From the NCBI RefSeq assembly GCF_900116445.1, contig NZ_FPBH01000002.1, positions 434,001-498,000 of the forward strand: a stretch of 64,000 bases of DNA, read 5' to 3'. A program made the translations under genes and the position numbers. Source of the DNA: Paraburkholderia aspalathi (lineage in GTDB: Bacteria > Pseudomonadota > Gammaproteobacteria > Burkholderiales > Burkholderiaceae). Below the pieces are notes generated by a model. That model had not been told where the DNA came from and searched no databases. It was given only the letters and a program-made list of their open reading frames with translations. Below, piece after piece: positions 33,210-41,513 of the stretch (its first letter is position 1; each line of letters starts with the position of its first letter).

Positions 33210-33671
33210 ATGAAATCCATCGACCAACCTGAACCCGCAAATCGAATGCTCTCCGACTATCTGTGCTTTGCGATCTACTCCGCGAACCTGGCGTTCGGCA
33301 AGGCGTACAAGCCGATACTCGAGGAACTCGGGCTCACTTACACGCAATACATCACGATCATTGCGCTGTGGGAGACAGACCATCAGACCGTCGGCGGACT
33401 GGGCGAGAAACTGTTTCTCGAATCCAACACGCTTACGCCGATCCTGAAGAAGCTTGAGGTAATGGGTTATCTGGAAAGGCTGCGCGATCCAGAAGACGAA
33501 CGTCAGGTGCGTGTCAGTCTGACGAAAAGCGGACGACGCTTGCGCGAAAAGGCCCTGAAAATGGACCTCGTCGAAGCAACGGGCCTCGCGCCCGACGAGT
33601 TCGAGAAGATGCAGAAGGCGATCGTTACCTTACGAAACAATCTGATCAAGTCAGTCCAGGACGACGAATGA
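33210..33671 (+). CDS. ohrR: OhrR, MarR-family organic peroxide sensor/repressor
   Basis: 153 residues. DYLCFAIYSANLAFGKAYKP is the OhrR N-terminal helix with reactive C19; YTQYITIIALWE and the helix-turn-helix TVGGLGEKLFLESNTLTPIL follow, with wing DPEDERQVRVSLT. It has no other cysteine, so it should be a one-Cys type sensor that needs a small thiol for mixed-disulphide formation. Peroxide oxidation releases it from DNA and induces ohr. Matching palindromes precede both ohr genes and this gene. The start follows AGAGG. Confidence 0.9.
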   Translation: MKSIDQPEPANRMLSDYLCFAIYSANLAFGKAYKPILEELGLTYTQYITIIALWETDHQTVGGLGEKLFLESNTLTPILKKLEVMGYLERLRDPEDERQVRVSLTKSGRRLREKALKMDLVEATGLAPDEFEKMQKAIVTLRNNLIKSVQDDE

Positions 33672-33685
33672 GCGCTCGTGCGTGA

Positions 33686-34570
33686 CTAGTTTGCGTGGGT
33701 CGTGGGATCTTCGAACGCGGAGACGATGCCGTCAATCATGGCTGCGATGCGCGCGGTATGCCGAAGGTCTTGATGCGTAACGAGCCAGGTTTCATAGACC
33801 GCCCCACGTGTGGGTTCCGGCCATAGCTGCACGAGGCCGTCCCGTTCAGCCAGATGGATCGGAAGCTCACCGATACCGATGCCGGCCCTTACCGCGGTAC
33901 GCAGCATAAGACTGGAATTGAAGGTCGATACGATGCGCCCAGCGTGTACCGGTTCGCCGGCAAGAGTTGGCGATCGATTACCGGTCCAGCTTCCCTGATA
34001 GACGACAAGATCGTGGCCCTCGAATGCGGAGCCTGGAACGGGCCTGCCGTGCTGCTCGAAATACGCGTTCGATGCAAAGAGCGCCATAGGCCAGCGCGCC
34101 AGGCGCCGCGCGACAAGATCGGGATTGTCCGGCCTGACTGACCGGACCGCGATATCCGCTTCACGCTTTGCCAGATTCAGCATGCGTGTCGACGTGTCCA
34201 GCAGGACCCGCACTTCGGGATGCGCAGCATGCAGGCGTTCGATGGCGGGCAGCAGAAAATCGAGCGCGATCGAGTCCGTGCTGGTGACTCTTACATCCCC
34301 CGCGAGCCGTGTATCCGTGCCCTGAGTTCGTCTGACGAATTCGTGCGCGGAGTGCTCCATTTTTTCCGCCGATCTCAGCGCGGCCTCCCCTGCCGCAGTC
34401 AACGCGTAACCCTCAGAAGTACGCAGGAAGAGCGTTGCCCGCAGGGCGTGCTCCAGCGCCGCAATCCGCCTGCCGACCGTCGCCTGATCGAGATTGAGCG
34501 TTCTCGCCGCTCCACGGAGCGTTTTTTCGCGCTCCACCGCGAGAAACACTCGCGCGTCGTCCCAGTTCAT
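33686..34570 (-). CDS. LysR-family transcriptional regulator
   Basis: 294 residues. The N-terminal helix-turn-helix is MNWDDARVFLAVEREKTL followed by GAARTLNLDQATVGRRIAAL, typical of the LysR subgroup that regulates adjacent oxidoreductases. The effector domain runs from about residue 90. The start at 34570 follows AGGAGG. It ends 14 bp from convergent ohrR and is divergent from a quinone oxidoreductase (151 bp between starts), its likely target. Confidence 0.88.
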   Translation of the reverse strand: MNWDDARVFLAVEREKTLRGAARTLNLDQATVGRRIAALEHALRATLFLRTSEGYALTAAGEAALRSAEKMEHSAHEFVRRTQGTDTRLAGDVRVTSTDSIALDFLLPAIERLHAAHPEVRVLLDTSTRMLNLAKREADIAVRSVRPDNPDLVARRLARWPMALFASNAYFEQHGRPVPGSAFEGHDLVVYQGSWTGNRSPTLAGEPVHAGRIVSTFNSSLMLRTAVRAGIGIGELPIHLAERDGLVQLWPEPTRGAVYETWLVTHQDLRHTARIAAMIDGIVSAFEDPTTHAN

Positions 34571-34721
34571 CGTGCCACCCTCCTGATGCAAATTTGCATC
34601 TCACCACATGAATAATGCTGCGTTTATTCATCAATGTCGATGCCTATACTGAACGCAAGAGTTCCTCGCAAAGTGATCCGACCGGATCAATCGAGCCTCA
34701 TCAATCGAAGGAGTGGTATCC

Positions 34722-35753
34722 ATGTCTGCTTCAACTTATCGTGTGCCGTCGACCATGACGGCGATTGAAATCAAACAGCCCGGCGGTCCTGAGGTCCTGG
34801 TGCCGACCACGCGCCCGGTGCCGGTGCCGGACGCCGATCAGGTTCTGATTCGCATCCACGCTGCTGCCGTGAATGGCCCAGACGTTTTCCAGCGCAAAGG
34901 GTTGTATGATCCGCCCCCCGGCGCGTCGGACATTCCGGGGCTGGAAGTGGCAGGTCAAGTGGTCGCCGTCGGCGCCGACGCGTCCCAATTCCAGATCGGC
35001 GACCTGGTGTGCGCATTGATTCCCGGCGGCGGCTACGCGGAATATGCCGTCGCGCACGCCTGCAACACGATGCATATCCCCAAAGGCCTGACGTTGGTGG
35101 AAGCGGGCGCCATGCCCGAAACGTTCATGACGGTATGGCTGAACCTGTTCCAGCGCGGCAAGCTGGTTGCCGGCGAATCGGTGTTGATCCACGGCGGCGC
35201 GTCAGGCATCGGTACCACGGCGACCATGCTGGCGAAGGCATTCGGTGCGGCGAAAATCATCACGACCGTGGGCTCGCAGGCACATCGGGAGGCCAGTCTG
35301 GCGCTCGGCGCAGACCTCGCGATCGAATACCGCGAGGAAGATTTCGTCGCCGAAACAAAGCGGTTTACCGATGAAAGAGGGGTCGACGTGATCCTCGACA
35401 TCATTGCCGGCGACTACGTGGCGAGAAACTATGAGGCCGCAGCCATGGACGGACGGATCCTCCAGGTGGGCGTGATCAAGGGACCGGCGAAGGATCTTAG
35501 CCTCGTGCCGATGCTGACGAAACGTCTGACGCATATGGGCTCGACATTGCGATCGCGCACCTCCGCGGACAAGGCGGCTATCGTCAATGAACTCGAGCAG
35601 CATGTCTGGCCGCACTTCGAGAGTGGCAAGATCAAACCGGTTGTCTACAAGACCTTCGCACTGGCCGACGCTCGCGGCGCTCACGAGCTGATCGACTCCG
35701 GCACCCACTTTGGAAAGATTGTCTTGACGACAGGTGCCGATCTTATTGGCTGA
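34722..35753 (+). CDS. NAD(P)H:quinone oxidoreductase (MDR, TP53I3/PIG3-like)
   Basis: 343 residues of the zinc-independent medium-chain dehydrogenase group. AAAVNGPDVFQRKGLYDPPPG and SDIPGLEVAGQVVAVG are characteristic of PIG3-like quinone reductases. VLIHGGASGIGTTATMLAKA binds NADPH. GFARS zinc-ligand cysteines are absent. It should reduce quinones using NADPH in the cytosol. The start at 34722 follows AAGGAG. Divergent from LysR, and convergent with a binding-protein gene. Confidence 0.85.
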   Translation: MSASTYRVPSTMTAIEIKQPGGPEVLVPTTRPVPVPDADQVLIRIHAAAVNGPDVFQRKGLYDPPPGASDIPGLEVAGQVVAVGADASQFQIGDLVCALIPGGGYAEYAVAHACNTMHIPKGLTLVEAGAMPETFMTVWLNLFQRGKLVAGESVLIHGGASGIGTTATMLAKAFGAAKIITTVGSQAHREASLALGADLAIEYREEDFVAETKRFTDERGVDVILDIIAGDYVARNYEAAAMDGRILQVGVIKGPAKDLSLVPMLTKRLTHMGSTLRSRTSADKAAIVNELEQHVWPHFESGKIKPVVYKTFALADARGAHELIDSGTHFGKIVLTTGADLIG

Positions 35754-35774
35754 AGATTGCGTGGTGCAGTAAAT

Positions 35775-35818
35775 GCCGGGCGCTTCCACGCACTGACAGG
35801 TAACTTTAAGCGCTCGGC
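35775..35818. terminator. Hairpin between convergent genes
   Basis: GCCGGGCGCTT (35775-35785) pairs with AAGCGCTCGGC (35808-35818), one wobble in 11, loop 22. No T tract on either strand. It lies between the stops of the quinone reductase and the binding protein, so a factor-dependent or message-stabilising role is possible. Confidence 0.35.
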
Positions 35819-35840
35819 AAAGCACAACCCGCAAATCCGC

Positions 35841-36995
35841 TCATTGCTCCACAACGCCGAGCAGCGCCTGCTTGCCTCCGACGTATTTGTAGAGCGAAAT
35901 CACACCGTGCTTCAGATCGCCCTTCGCATCGAACTGCGTTTCTCCGAGCACGCCCTGATGATCGGTCGCCGGCATGGCAGCAAGGATTTTTGCCGGCTCG
36001 GTTGATTGCGCGCGCTTCATCGCATCGATGATGACACCCACCGCGTCGTACGCGAACGGTGAGTTCAGAACCGGCGCGTAACCGAAGCGCTTCTTGTAGC
36101 GCTCGACGAACGCCGGCCCACCGCTCATCTTCAACAGCGGCGCGCCGGCGATCGAGCAAATTACGTTGTCGGCCGCATCGCCCGCAAGTTTCGCGAGATC
36201 GTCGGCGCACAAGCCGTCGCCGGCCAGCACTTTCATCGTCATGCCCAACTGCTTCGCCTGTTTCGCGAACGGACCGCCCGTGCCGTCGAGGCCGCCATAC
36301 ATGATCGCGTCCGGCTTTTCGCCCTTGATCTTGGTGAGAATCGCACGGAAATCGACGGCCTTGTCAGTGCTCGCGTCGTGCGACAGCACCGTGATGCCGT
36401 TGGCTTTCGCCTGCTTTTCGAATTCCACGGCAAGACCCTGGCCGTATGCGGTCGAGTCGTCGACGATGGCGACCGTTTTGACTTTCAGCGTTTTCGCCGC
36501 ATAGTCGGCGAGCGTTGGCCCTTGCTGGGCATCGGTCGCGACCACGCGATACGCCGTCCTGAAGCCCTGCTGCGTATAGGCGGGATTCGTCGCGGACGGC
36601 GACACCTGCGCGATGCCTGCATCGCTATAGATCTTCGACGCCGGAATCGTCGAGCCGGACTGCATGTGGCCGACCACCGCGACGACCTTGTCGTCCACCA
36701 GCTTCTGTGCGACCTGGGTGGCCTGACGCGGGTCGCCCGCATCGTCCTGCGCATCGAACACCAGCGTCACCTTCTTTCCACCGATCACGAGGCCCGTCTG
36801 GTTGATCTCCTCGATCGCGAGCCGGGCGCCGTTCTCGGTGTCCTTGCCGAGATACGAGGCCGGCCCCGTCACGGGTGCGGCCTCGCCGATCTTCACCATC
36901 TCATCGGCACGGGCGACGCCCACTGCAGCGGCCGCCGATACTCCCAGAATGCAGACGGTCGCCATACCGCGACCCAAGACTGTGCTTGTGCTCAT
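35841..36995 (-). CDS. Branched-chain amino-acid type periplasmic binding protein (orphan)
   Basis: 384 residues. The signal peptide (to about residue 30, VGVARA) is followed by DEMVKIGEAAPVTGPASYLG and a type-I binding fold with VVGHMQSGSTIPASKIYSDAGI, VDDSTAYGQGLAVEFE and FAYDAVGVIIDAMKRA. It is similar in layout to the protein at 12473-13621, but the operons differ. No permease or ATPase genes adjoin it. It is divergent from a GlxA-type regulator and shares its upstream 30-bp element, so it probably binds the amino acid handled by the dehydrogenase and asparaginase nearby. Confidence 0.87.
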   Translation of the reverse strand: MSTSTVLGRGMATVCILGVSAAAAVGVARADEMVKIGEAAPVTGPASYLGKDTENGARLAIEEINQTGLVIGGKKVTLVFDAQDDAGDPRQATQVAQKLVDDKVVAVVGHMQSGSTIPASKIYSDAGIAQVSPSATNPAYTQQGFRTAYRVVATDAQQGPTLADYAAKTLKVKTVAIVDDSTAYGQGLAVEFEKQAKANGITVLSHDASTDKAVDFRAILTKIKGEKPDAIMYGGLDGTGGPFAKQAKQLGMTMKVLAGDGLCADDLAKLAGDAADNVICSIAGAPLLKMSGGPAFVERYKKRFGYAPVLNSPFAYDAVGVIIDAMKRAQSTEPAKILAAMPATDHQGVLGETQFDAKGDLKHGVISLYKYVGGKQALLGVVEQ

Positions 36996-37180
36996 GCTTC
37001 ACCCGAAAAGAAGTTGTAATGGTCGGAACGGACGCTAACGGCCGCCCGCCGATCGGAAACACGCGGCCGTTTGTGCCAGCAATGCGGACGGTGTGCCTGC
37101 CTTCGCCGGATCGTTCGCACCCCACAGTGCGGCGTCGTTCGTTAGCGGGTTTGAATTTATGCAGCCACAATGCGCCCGGA

Positions 37181-37210
37181 TTGCATTGATCTGCCGGAAA
37201 ATAGAAGAAT
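37181..37210 (+). repeat. 30-bp regulatory element, left copy
   Basis: It begins TTGCATTGATCTGCCGG and ends TAGAAGAAT. An inverted copy with one mismatch lies at 38402-38431. This copy is in the divergent promoter between the binding protein and the AraC/GlxA regulator. Confidence 0.75.
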
Positions 37211-37284
37211 TGCGGCAAGGCCGCCTCGGACTGATTCGCCGGGCGTCGCCGTATAATCTGGGCGATCCGCCCTCGAGTTCGCGC

Positions 37285-38364
37285 ATGACCACTGCCGACA
37301 ATTCCAGTCAGGTAACCCAGACTGCTCACCAACTGGTCGAACAACTGGACGCGCTACCGCGCACGCTTCAGGCGCGCCCGAGCCGTTCAGGCGCGGAACT
37401 GAGCGTCGGCATCCTGTTGTGGCCACGCTTTCCAATGCTTTCGCTGGGCGGCCTGTGTGACGCGCTACGTCACGCAGCGGACCGCGGCGACCAGAGCCGT
37501 CAGCTACGCTGCCTGTGGACTATCGTCGGCGCACAGGGCGAATCGGTCGAAGCGAGCTGCGGCATTCCAGTGCAGGCGCAGTCCACGTTTCCAGATGTCG
37601 CGCAATTCGACTATCTCGTCGTGATCGGCGGCCTGCTTCCCCACCTCGATCAAGTCGACCGGCGCTACTGGGACTATCTGAAACAGGCTGCCGAGGCGGG
37701 CGTTCCGCTCATCGGCATGTGCACGGGCAGCTTCGTTCTGGCGCGTGCCGGCCTGATGGAAGACCATGTTGCCTGCGTGCACAGCTTTCACCTCGACGAT
37801 TACCGGCACATGTTCCCGGCGCTGCGCGTCGTGACCCACGCCGATTACCTGATCGACGGCACGCGCATTACCTGCGCGGGCGGCATTTCCGTGGTCGAGA
37901 TGGCCGCGCGCCTGATCAGCCTGCACTGCGGGCCTGACCGTGCGTCAAAAGTGATCCATCAGATGACGGTTAGCCGCCAGGGCGGCCCCTCGTTCGTCGA
38001 GCGGCGCGCGGCGCTCGGCTACCTGTCGGTGGAAGATGCAACCGTGCGTCACGCGGTGCTGCTGATGGAAGAGAACCTCGAAGCACCGTTGAACATCGTG
38101 GTCATTGCGAAGATGATCGGCACCAGTGTGCGCAATCTCGAGCGCGCGTTTGCGACCGAGATGAACACATCGCCAAACGAGTTTTACCGGCGGATGCGAC
38201 TGCGTTACGCGCGCTGGATGCTGGTCAATACGGCGCGCAAGATCACCGATATCGCCTACGAATGCGGCTTCGCGGACTCTGCGCATTTCATCCGCGTGTT
38301 TCGCGAGGCGTACGGCGTGACGCCTGGCAAGCTGCGCGCATCGCGTGGCGCGGCCGCCGCCTGA
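37285..38364 (+). CDS. GlxA-type AraC regulator (DJ-1/PfpI-like sensor plus HTH)
   Basis: 359 residues. Residues 35-215 form a DJ-1/PfpI-like (class-I glutamine amidotransferase-like) ligand domain: SVGILLWPRFPMLSLGGLCDAL, GMCTGSFVLARAGLM and ITCAGGISVVEMAARLI. A double helix-turn-helix occupies about 255-350 (PLNIVVIAKMIGTSVRNLER, ITDIAYECGFADSAHFIRVF). The same layout is found in GbdR, CdhR and ArgR regulators of amine and amino-acid catabolism. The start at 37285 is chosen because it leaves the 30-bp element upstream and begins the family similarity. Confidence 0.87.
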   Translation: MTTADNSSQVTQTAHQLVEQLDALPRTLQARPSRSGAELSVGILLWPRFPMLSLGGLCDALRHAADRGDQSRQLRCLWTIVGAQGESVEASCGIPVQAQSTFPDVAQFDYLVVIGGLLPHLDQVDRRYWDYLKQAAEAGVPLIGMCTGSFVLARAGLMEDHVACVHSFHLDDYRHMFPALRVVTHADYLIDGTRITCAGGISVVEMAARLISLHCGPDRASKVIHQMTVSRQGGPSFVERRAALGYLSVEDATVRHAVLLMEENLEAPLNIVVIAKMIGTSVRNLERAFATEMNTSPNEFYRRMRLRYARWMLVNTARKITDIAYECGFADSAHFIRVFREAYGVTPGKLRASRGAAAA

Positions 38365-38401
38365 TCCATTCCGCCGCCCTGCTATCCGCAAGCCTGTCGC
38401 G

Positions 38402-38431
38402 ATTCTTCTACTTTCCGGCAGATCAATGCAA
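38402..38431 (-). repeat. 30-bp regulatory element, right (inverted) copy
   Basis: Reverse complement of the element at 37181-37210 with one mismatch in 30, lying 101 bp before the dehydrogenase start. Similarity weakly continues outward (TGCGCC on the upstream side), so the copied unit may be nearer 45 bp. Confidence 0.75.
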
Positions 38432-38532
38432 TTCGGCGCATCGGTGGCGCCGTACAGTCCGGTCAAAGGGCTGACGACGCACCCGCGGCACATGGCCTCC
38501 CTGCAAACACACGAAAAAGCGAGTGCAGCTGT

Positions 38533-39783
38533 ATGCGGATATTGATCCTCGGTGCGGGCGTCATTGGCTTGTCGAGTGCGTATTACCTGAGCCGCGCCGG
38601 CCACGACGTAACGGTCGCGGACCGGCATCCGCACGTAGCGAGCGAGACCAGTTCTGGCAACGGCGGCCAGTTGTCGTATAGCTATGTCGCGCCGCTCGCC
38701 GGCCCCGGTGTGGTCTCGAAGCTGCCGCGCTGGCTCACGCGCGGGGATTCACCGGTGCGTTTCCGCCCGAAGCTGAGCACCGAACAGTGGCGCTGGTGCT
38801 TCGAATTCCTGTCGGCATGCACGCGTGAACAAAGCGAATTCACGACACGCAAACTGCTGTCGCTGTCGTTCCTGAGCCGGATCCTGATCCACGAACTGAT
38901 CGCCGCCGAACCGGCGCTCGACTTCGACTTCGTCCGTTCGGGCAAGCTCGTGCTGCATCGTGATGCGAGCGAGATGCAGAGCGCGGTCAAGCTGCTTGAA
39001 TTCCAGCACACGCTCGGCTGCGAACAAAAGGCGCTGAACGCCGACGCGTGCGTCGAACTCGAACCGACGCTCGCGCATCTGCGTCCATTTCTCGCGGGCG
39101 GCATCCATACGCCGAGCGAAGACACGGCTGATTGCGAACGCTTCTGCAAGAGCCTCGAAGCATTGCTGCGTGCTCGCGGCGTGCACTTCCTGATGAACAC
39201 ATCGATCGATTGCCTGAGGCTTACAGCAAGCGGTAGCGTTGAAGCCTGGAGCAACGGTGCGCCGCTCGCGGCCGACCATGTCGTCGTCGCATTAGGCTCG
39301 GCTGCGGCACGGCTACTGAAGCCGATCGGCATCCGTGTGCCGATCTATCCGCTCAAAGGCTACAGCCTGACGTTCGACCTGCAAGCACAGACGGCCGCGC
39401 CCCATGTGAGCATCACCGACTTTAGCCGCAAGGTTGTTTATGCCCGGCTCGGCGAGCGGTTGCGCGTTGCGGGCATTGCCGATATCGACGGCTATTCGCT
39501 CGAACCTGATCGCTCACGTCTTGCAACGCTGCGAGCGGAGGCGGCTGCCATGTACCCCGACGTCGCCAGATCTTCCATGGGTAGCGAATGGATCGGCTTA
39601 CGCCCCGCGACGCCACGCGGCACGCCGATCGTCGGACCGACGCGCTATCGCAATCTGTGGCTCAACGTCGGCCATGGTGCGCTCGGTTTCACACTTGCGA
39701 CGGGTTCGGCGGCGCTGCTGGCGCAGTGGCTGGCAGGCAGCAACGGCCAGGAACTGCGCAGCGCATTTGCCCTTTCGCATTGA
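38533..39783 (+). CDS. FAD-dependent D-amino-acid dehydrogenase (DadA-like)
   Basis: 416 residues. The start MRILILGAGVIGLSSAYYLSRAG is the FAD-binding fold, followed by SSGNGGQLSYSYVAPLAGPGV, the DadA small-subunit pattern. The C-terminal block WIGLRPATPRGTPIVG then NVGHGALGFTLATGSAALLA completes the FAD site. It should oxidise a D-amino acid to the 2-oxo acid at the membrane face. The start at 38533 has no strong Shine-Dalgarno. It is followed 34 bp later by asparaginase, and the 30-bp element upstream ties both to the GlxA-type regulator. Confidence 0.88.
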   Translation: MRILILGAGVIGLSSAYYLSRAGHDVTVADRHPHVASETSSGNGGQLSYSYVAPLAGPGVVSKLPRWLTRGDSPVRFRPKLSTEQWRWCFEFLSACTREQSEFTTRKLLSLSFLSRILIHELIAAEPALDFDFVRSGKLVLHRDASEMQSAVKLLEFQHTLGCEQKALNADACVELEPTLAHLRPFLAGGIHTPSEDTADCERFCKSLEALLRARGVHFLMNTSIDCLRLTASGSVEAWSNGAPLAADHVVVALGSAAARLLKPIGIRVPIYPLKGYSLTFDLQAQTAAPHVSITDFSRKVVYARLGERLRVAGIADIDGYSLEPDRSRLATLRAEAAAMYPDVARSSMGSEWIGLRPATPRGTPIVGPTRYRNLWLNVGHGALGFTLATGSAALLAQWLAGSNGQELRSAFALSH

Positions 39784-39817
39784 TGCCGCTCCCCCTTCAA
39801 AACATCATCGACTTCGC

Positions 39818-40810
39818 ATGACAGAAAAGGCCAACATCGTCGTTATCGGTACAGGTGGCACCATTGCCGGCCAGGGCAAAGCCGCCATCAACACATCGGC
39901 CTACCTATGCTCAGTACTCGGCATCGATGAGATTCTCCGCACGATTCCGCATGCATCCGAGCTGGCGAATTTGCGAGCGGAGCAGTTGCTGCAAACCGGC
40001 TCCGAGAATTTCAACAACGAGCATCTGCTTGCAATCGGCAGGCGCGTTTCCAGATTGCTCGCGCAGGACGACGTTGATGGCGTGGTGATCACGCACGGTA
40101 CCGATACGATCGAGGAAACGGCGTACTTTCTGCATCTCACGCTCAAGAGTGCGAAGCCCGTCGTCGTGGTCGGCTCGATGCGGCCGCCGTCGGCAATGAG
40201 TTCCGACGCGGCGTTGAATCTCTACGATGCGATAGCGGTAGCTGCGCATCCATCCTCGCGCGGCATCGGCACACTGGTCGTCGCCAATGACGAGATCCAC
40301 ACTGCCCGGGACGTCGTAAAGAGCAACAGCATCAAGCTCGAGGCGTTTCGTTCACCTTACGGCGCGCTTGGCCATGTGATCGAAGGCCGGCCGCGCTACT
40401 ATCGTCGCCCATGGCGTGCCCATACGCTCGACACGCCGTGGTCGATCGATACGCTTGGGGCATTGCCCAAAGTAGACATCGTCTATGCGTACGGCGCGCT
40501 CGCCCCCGACGCAGTGGAGGCAATCGCCGCGCACGCGCGAGGGCTGATCTATGTGGGCACCGGCAACGGCAACGTCGCGGAGCATCTCATCGAGCCGCTG
40601 CGCAACGCTGCCCGACACGGGGTTCACGTGGTGCGCGCATCGCGTACCGGCAATGGAATCGTGCTACGCAATGGCGCACGACCCGACGACGAATACGGCT
40701 GGCTCACCGTCGAAGATCAGATCCCTCCAAAAGCCCGCATCCTTCTGACGCTCGCACTCACCCAAACGGACGACATGCAAGCGTTGCAAGTCGCCTTCGA
40801 GCGCTACTGA
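39818..40810 (+). CDS. L-asparaginase (type II fold), cytosolic form
   Basis: 330 residues. The two catalytic threonines and partners are visible: T12 in GTGGTIAG, T95-D96 in THGTDTIEETAYFL, and K168 in DVVKSNS; VVGSMRPPSAMSSDAALNLYD is the family signature. Hydrolyses asparagine (often also glutamine) to the acid and ammonia. Unlike periplasmic AnsB it has no signal peptide, so it should be cytosolic. Co-transcribed with the D-amino-acid dehydrogenase, so its substrate could be a D-amide rather than L-asparagine. Confidence 0.87.
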   Translation: MTEKANIVVIGTGGTIAGQGKAAINTSAYLCSVLGIDEILRTIPHASELANLRAEQLLQTGSENFNNEHLLAIGRRVSRLLAQDDVDGVVITHGTDTIEETAYFLHLTLKSAKPVVVVGSMRPPSAMSSDAALNLYDAIAVAAHPSSRGIGTLVVANDEIHTARDVVKSNSIKLEAFRSPYGALGHVIEGRPRYYRRPWRAHTLDTPWSIDTLGALPKVDIVYAYGALAPDAVEAIAAHARGLIYVGTGNGNVAEHLIEPLRNAARHGVHVVRASRTGNGIVLRNGARPDDEYGWLTVEDQIPPKARILLTLALTQTDDMQALQVAFERY

Positions 40811-40998
40811 AGCGCATCCTCCTGCTCTCCACTGCCTTCAGGCGAATGAGGGAATAACTGGCACACGCGTGCAGTCTTGCAAGGTGAGCACGCTCAAAGC
40901 GCGCGAGCTTCGAGCGCAGCGGAACGCATCTGCCACGGACAACACGGCTCAGTGAACGTCCGTCATTCTTTCGCCCGCAAGGCACAAGGAGTACCAAC

Positions 40999-41319
40999 AT
41001 GAAATCGGATTCGTCGAATCGGCGTACTGCCTCGCCATTACTCAGCTTCGTGATGGCAGGAGCCGTGCTGATGGCAAGTTCAGCGAGCGTCTTTGCGCAA
41101 GCCATGCCGGAGCCCGCACCCCATCAAGTCACGCGTGCGGAAGTTATGCATGAACTCGAAGAGCTGGAGGCCGCGGGTTACGACCCATCCCAGGGTGACG
41201 ACGGTTCGTACCCTGCCGATATACAGGCTGCGCAAGAGAAGGTTGCCGCCAAACACCGGGCGGAAAGAGACGCGATGATGAACGCAGGCCAAAATGGGCA
41301 GGCAAAGCCCACGCCGTAA
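40999..41319 (+). CDS. DUF4148-family small secreted protein
   Basis: 106 residues. The signal peptide ends near residue 34 (ASSASVFA). The mature part contains VTRAEVMHELEELEAAGYDP, the core DUF4148 motif, and YPADIQAAQEKVAA. Abundant in Burkholderiales, function unknown, periplasmic. The start follows AAGGAG. Monocistronic, preceded by 188 bp without an identifiable gene. Confidence 0.8.
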   Translation: MKSDSSNRRTASPLLSFVMAGAVLMASSASVFAQAMPEPAPHQVTRAEVMHELEELEAAGYDPSQGDDGSYPADIQAAQEKVAAKHRAERDAMMNAGQNGQAKPTP

Positions 41320-41513
41320 GGTGCGGGTGCTGTCTGCATATTTTCAAATTGACGTCAACGAAGTAGCACGTTGAAAGGACGACTATTTCCGAGCGAAAAC
41401 TTTCCGCGCCTTACCGATAGCCGAGATGGCGGGTGAATCCACCCCTTACCAGGCATTTGGAAGTGTTGTCATCGCTTACTCTAAATGCTCAACTCGTAAG
41501 GAGGTCAAACATC

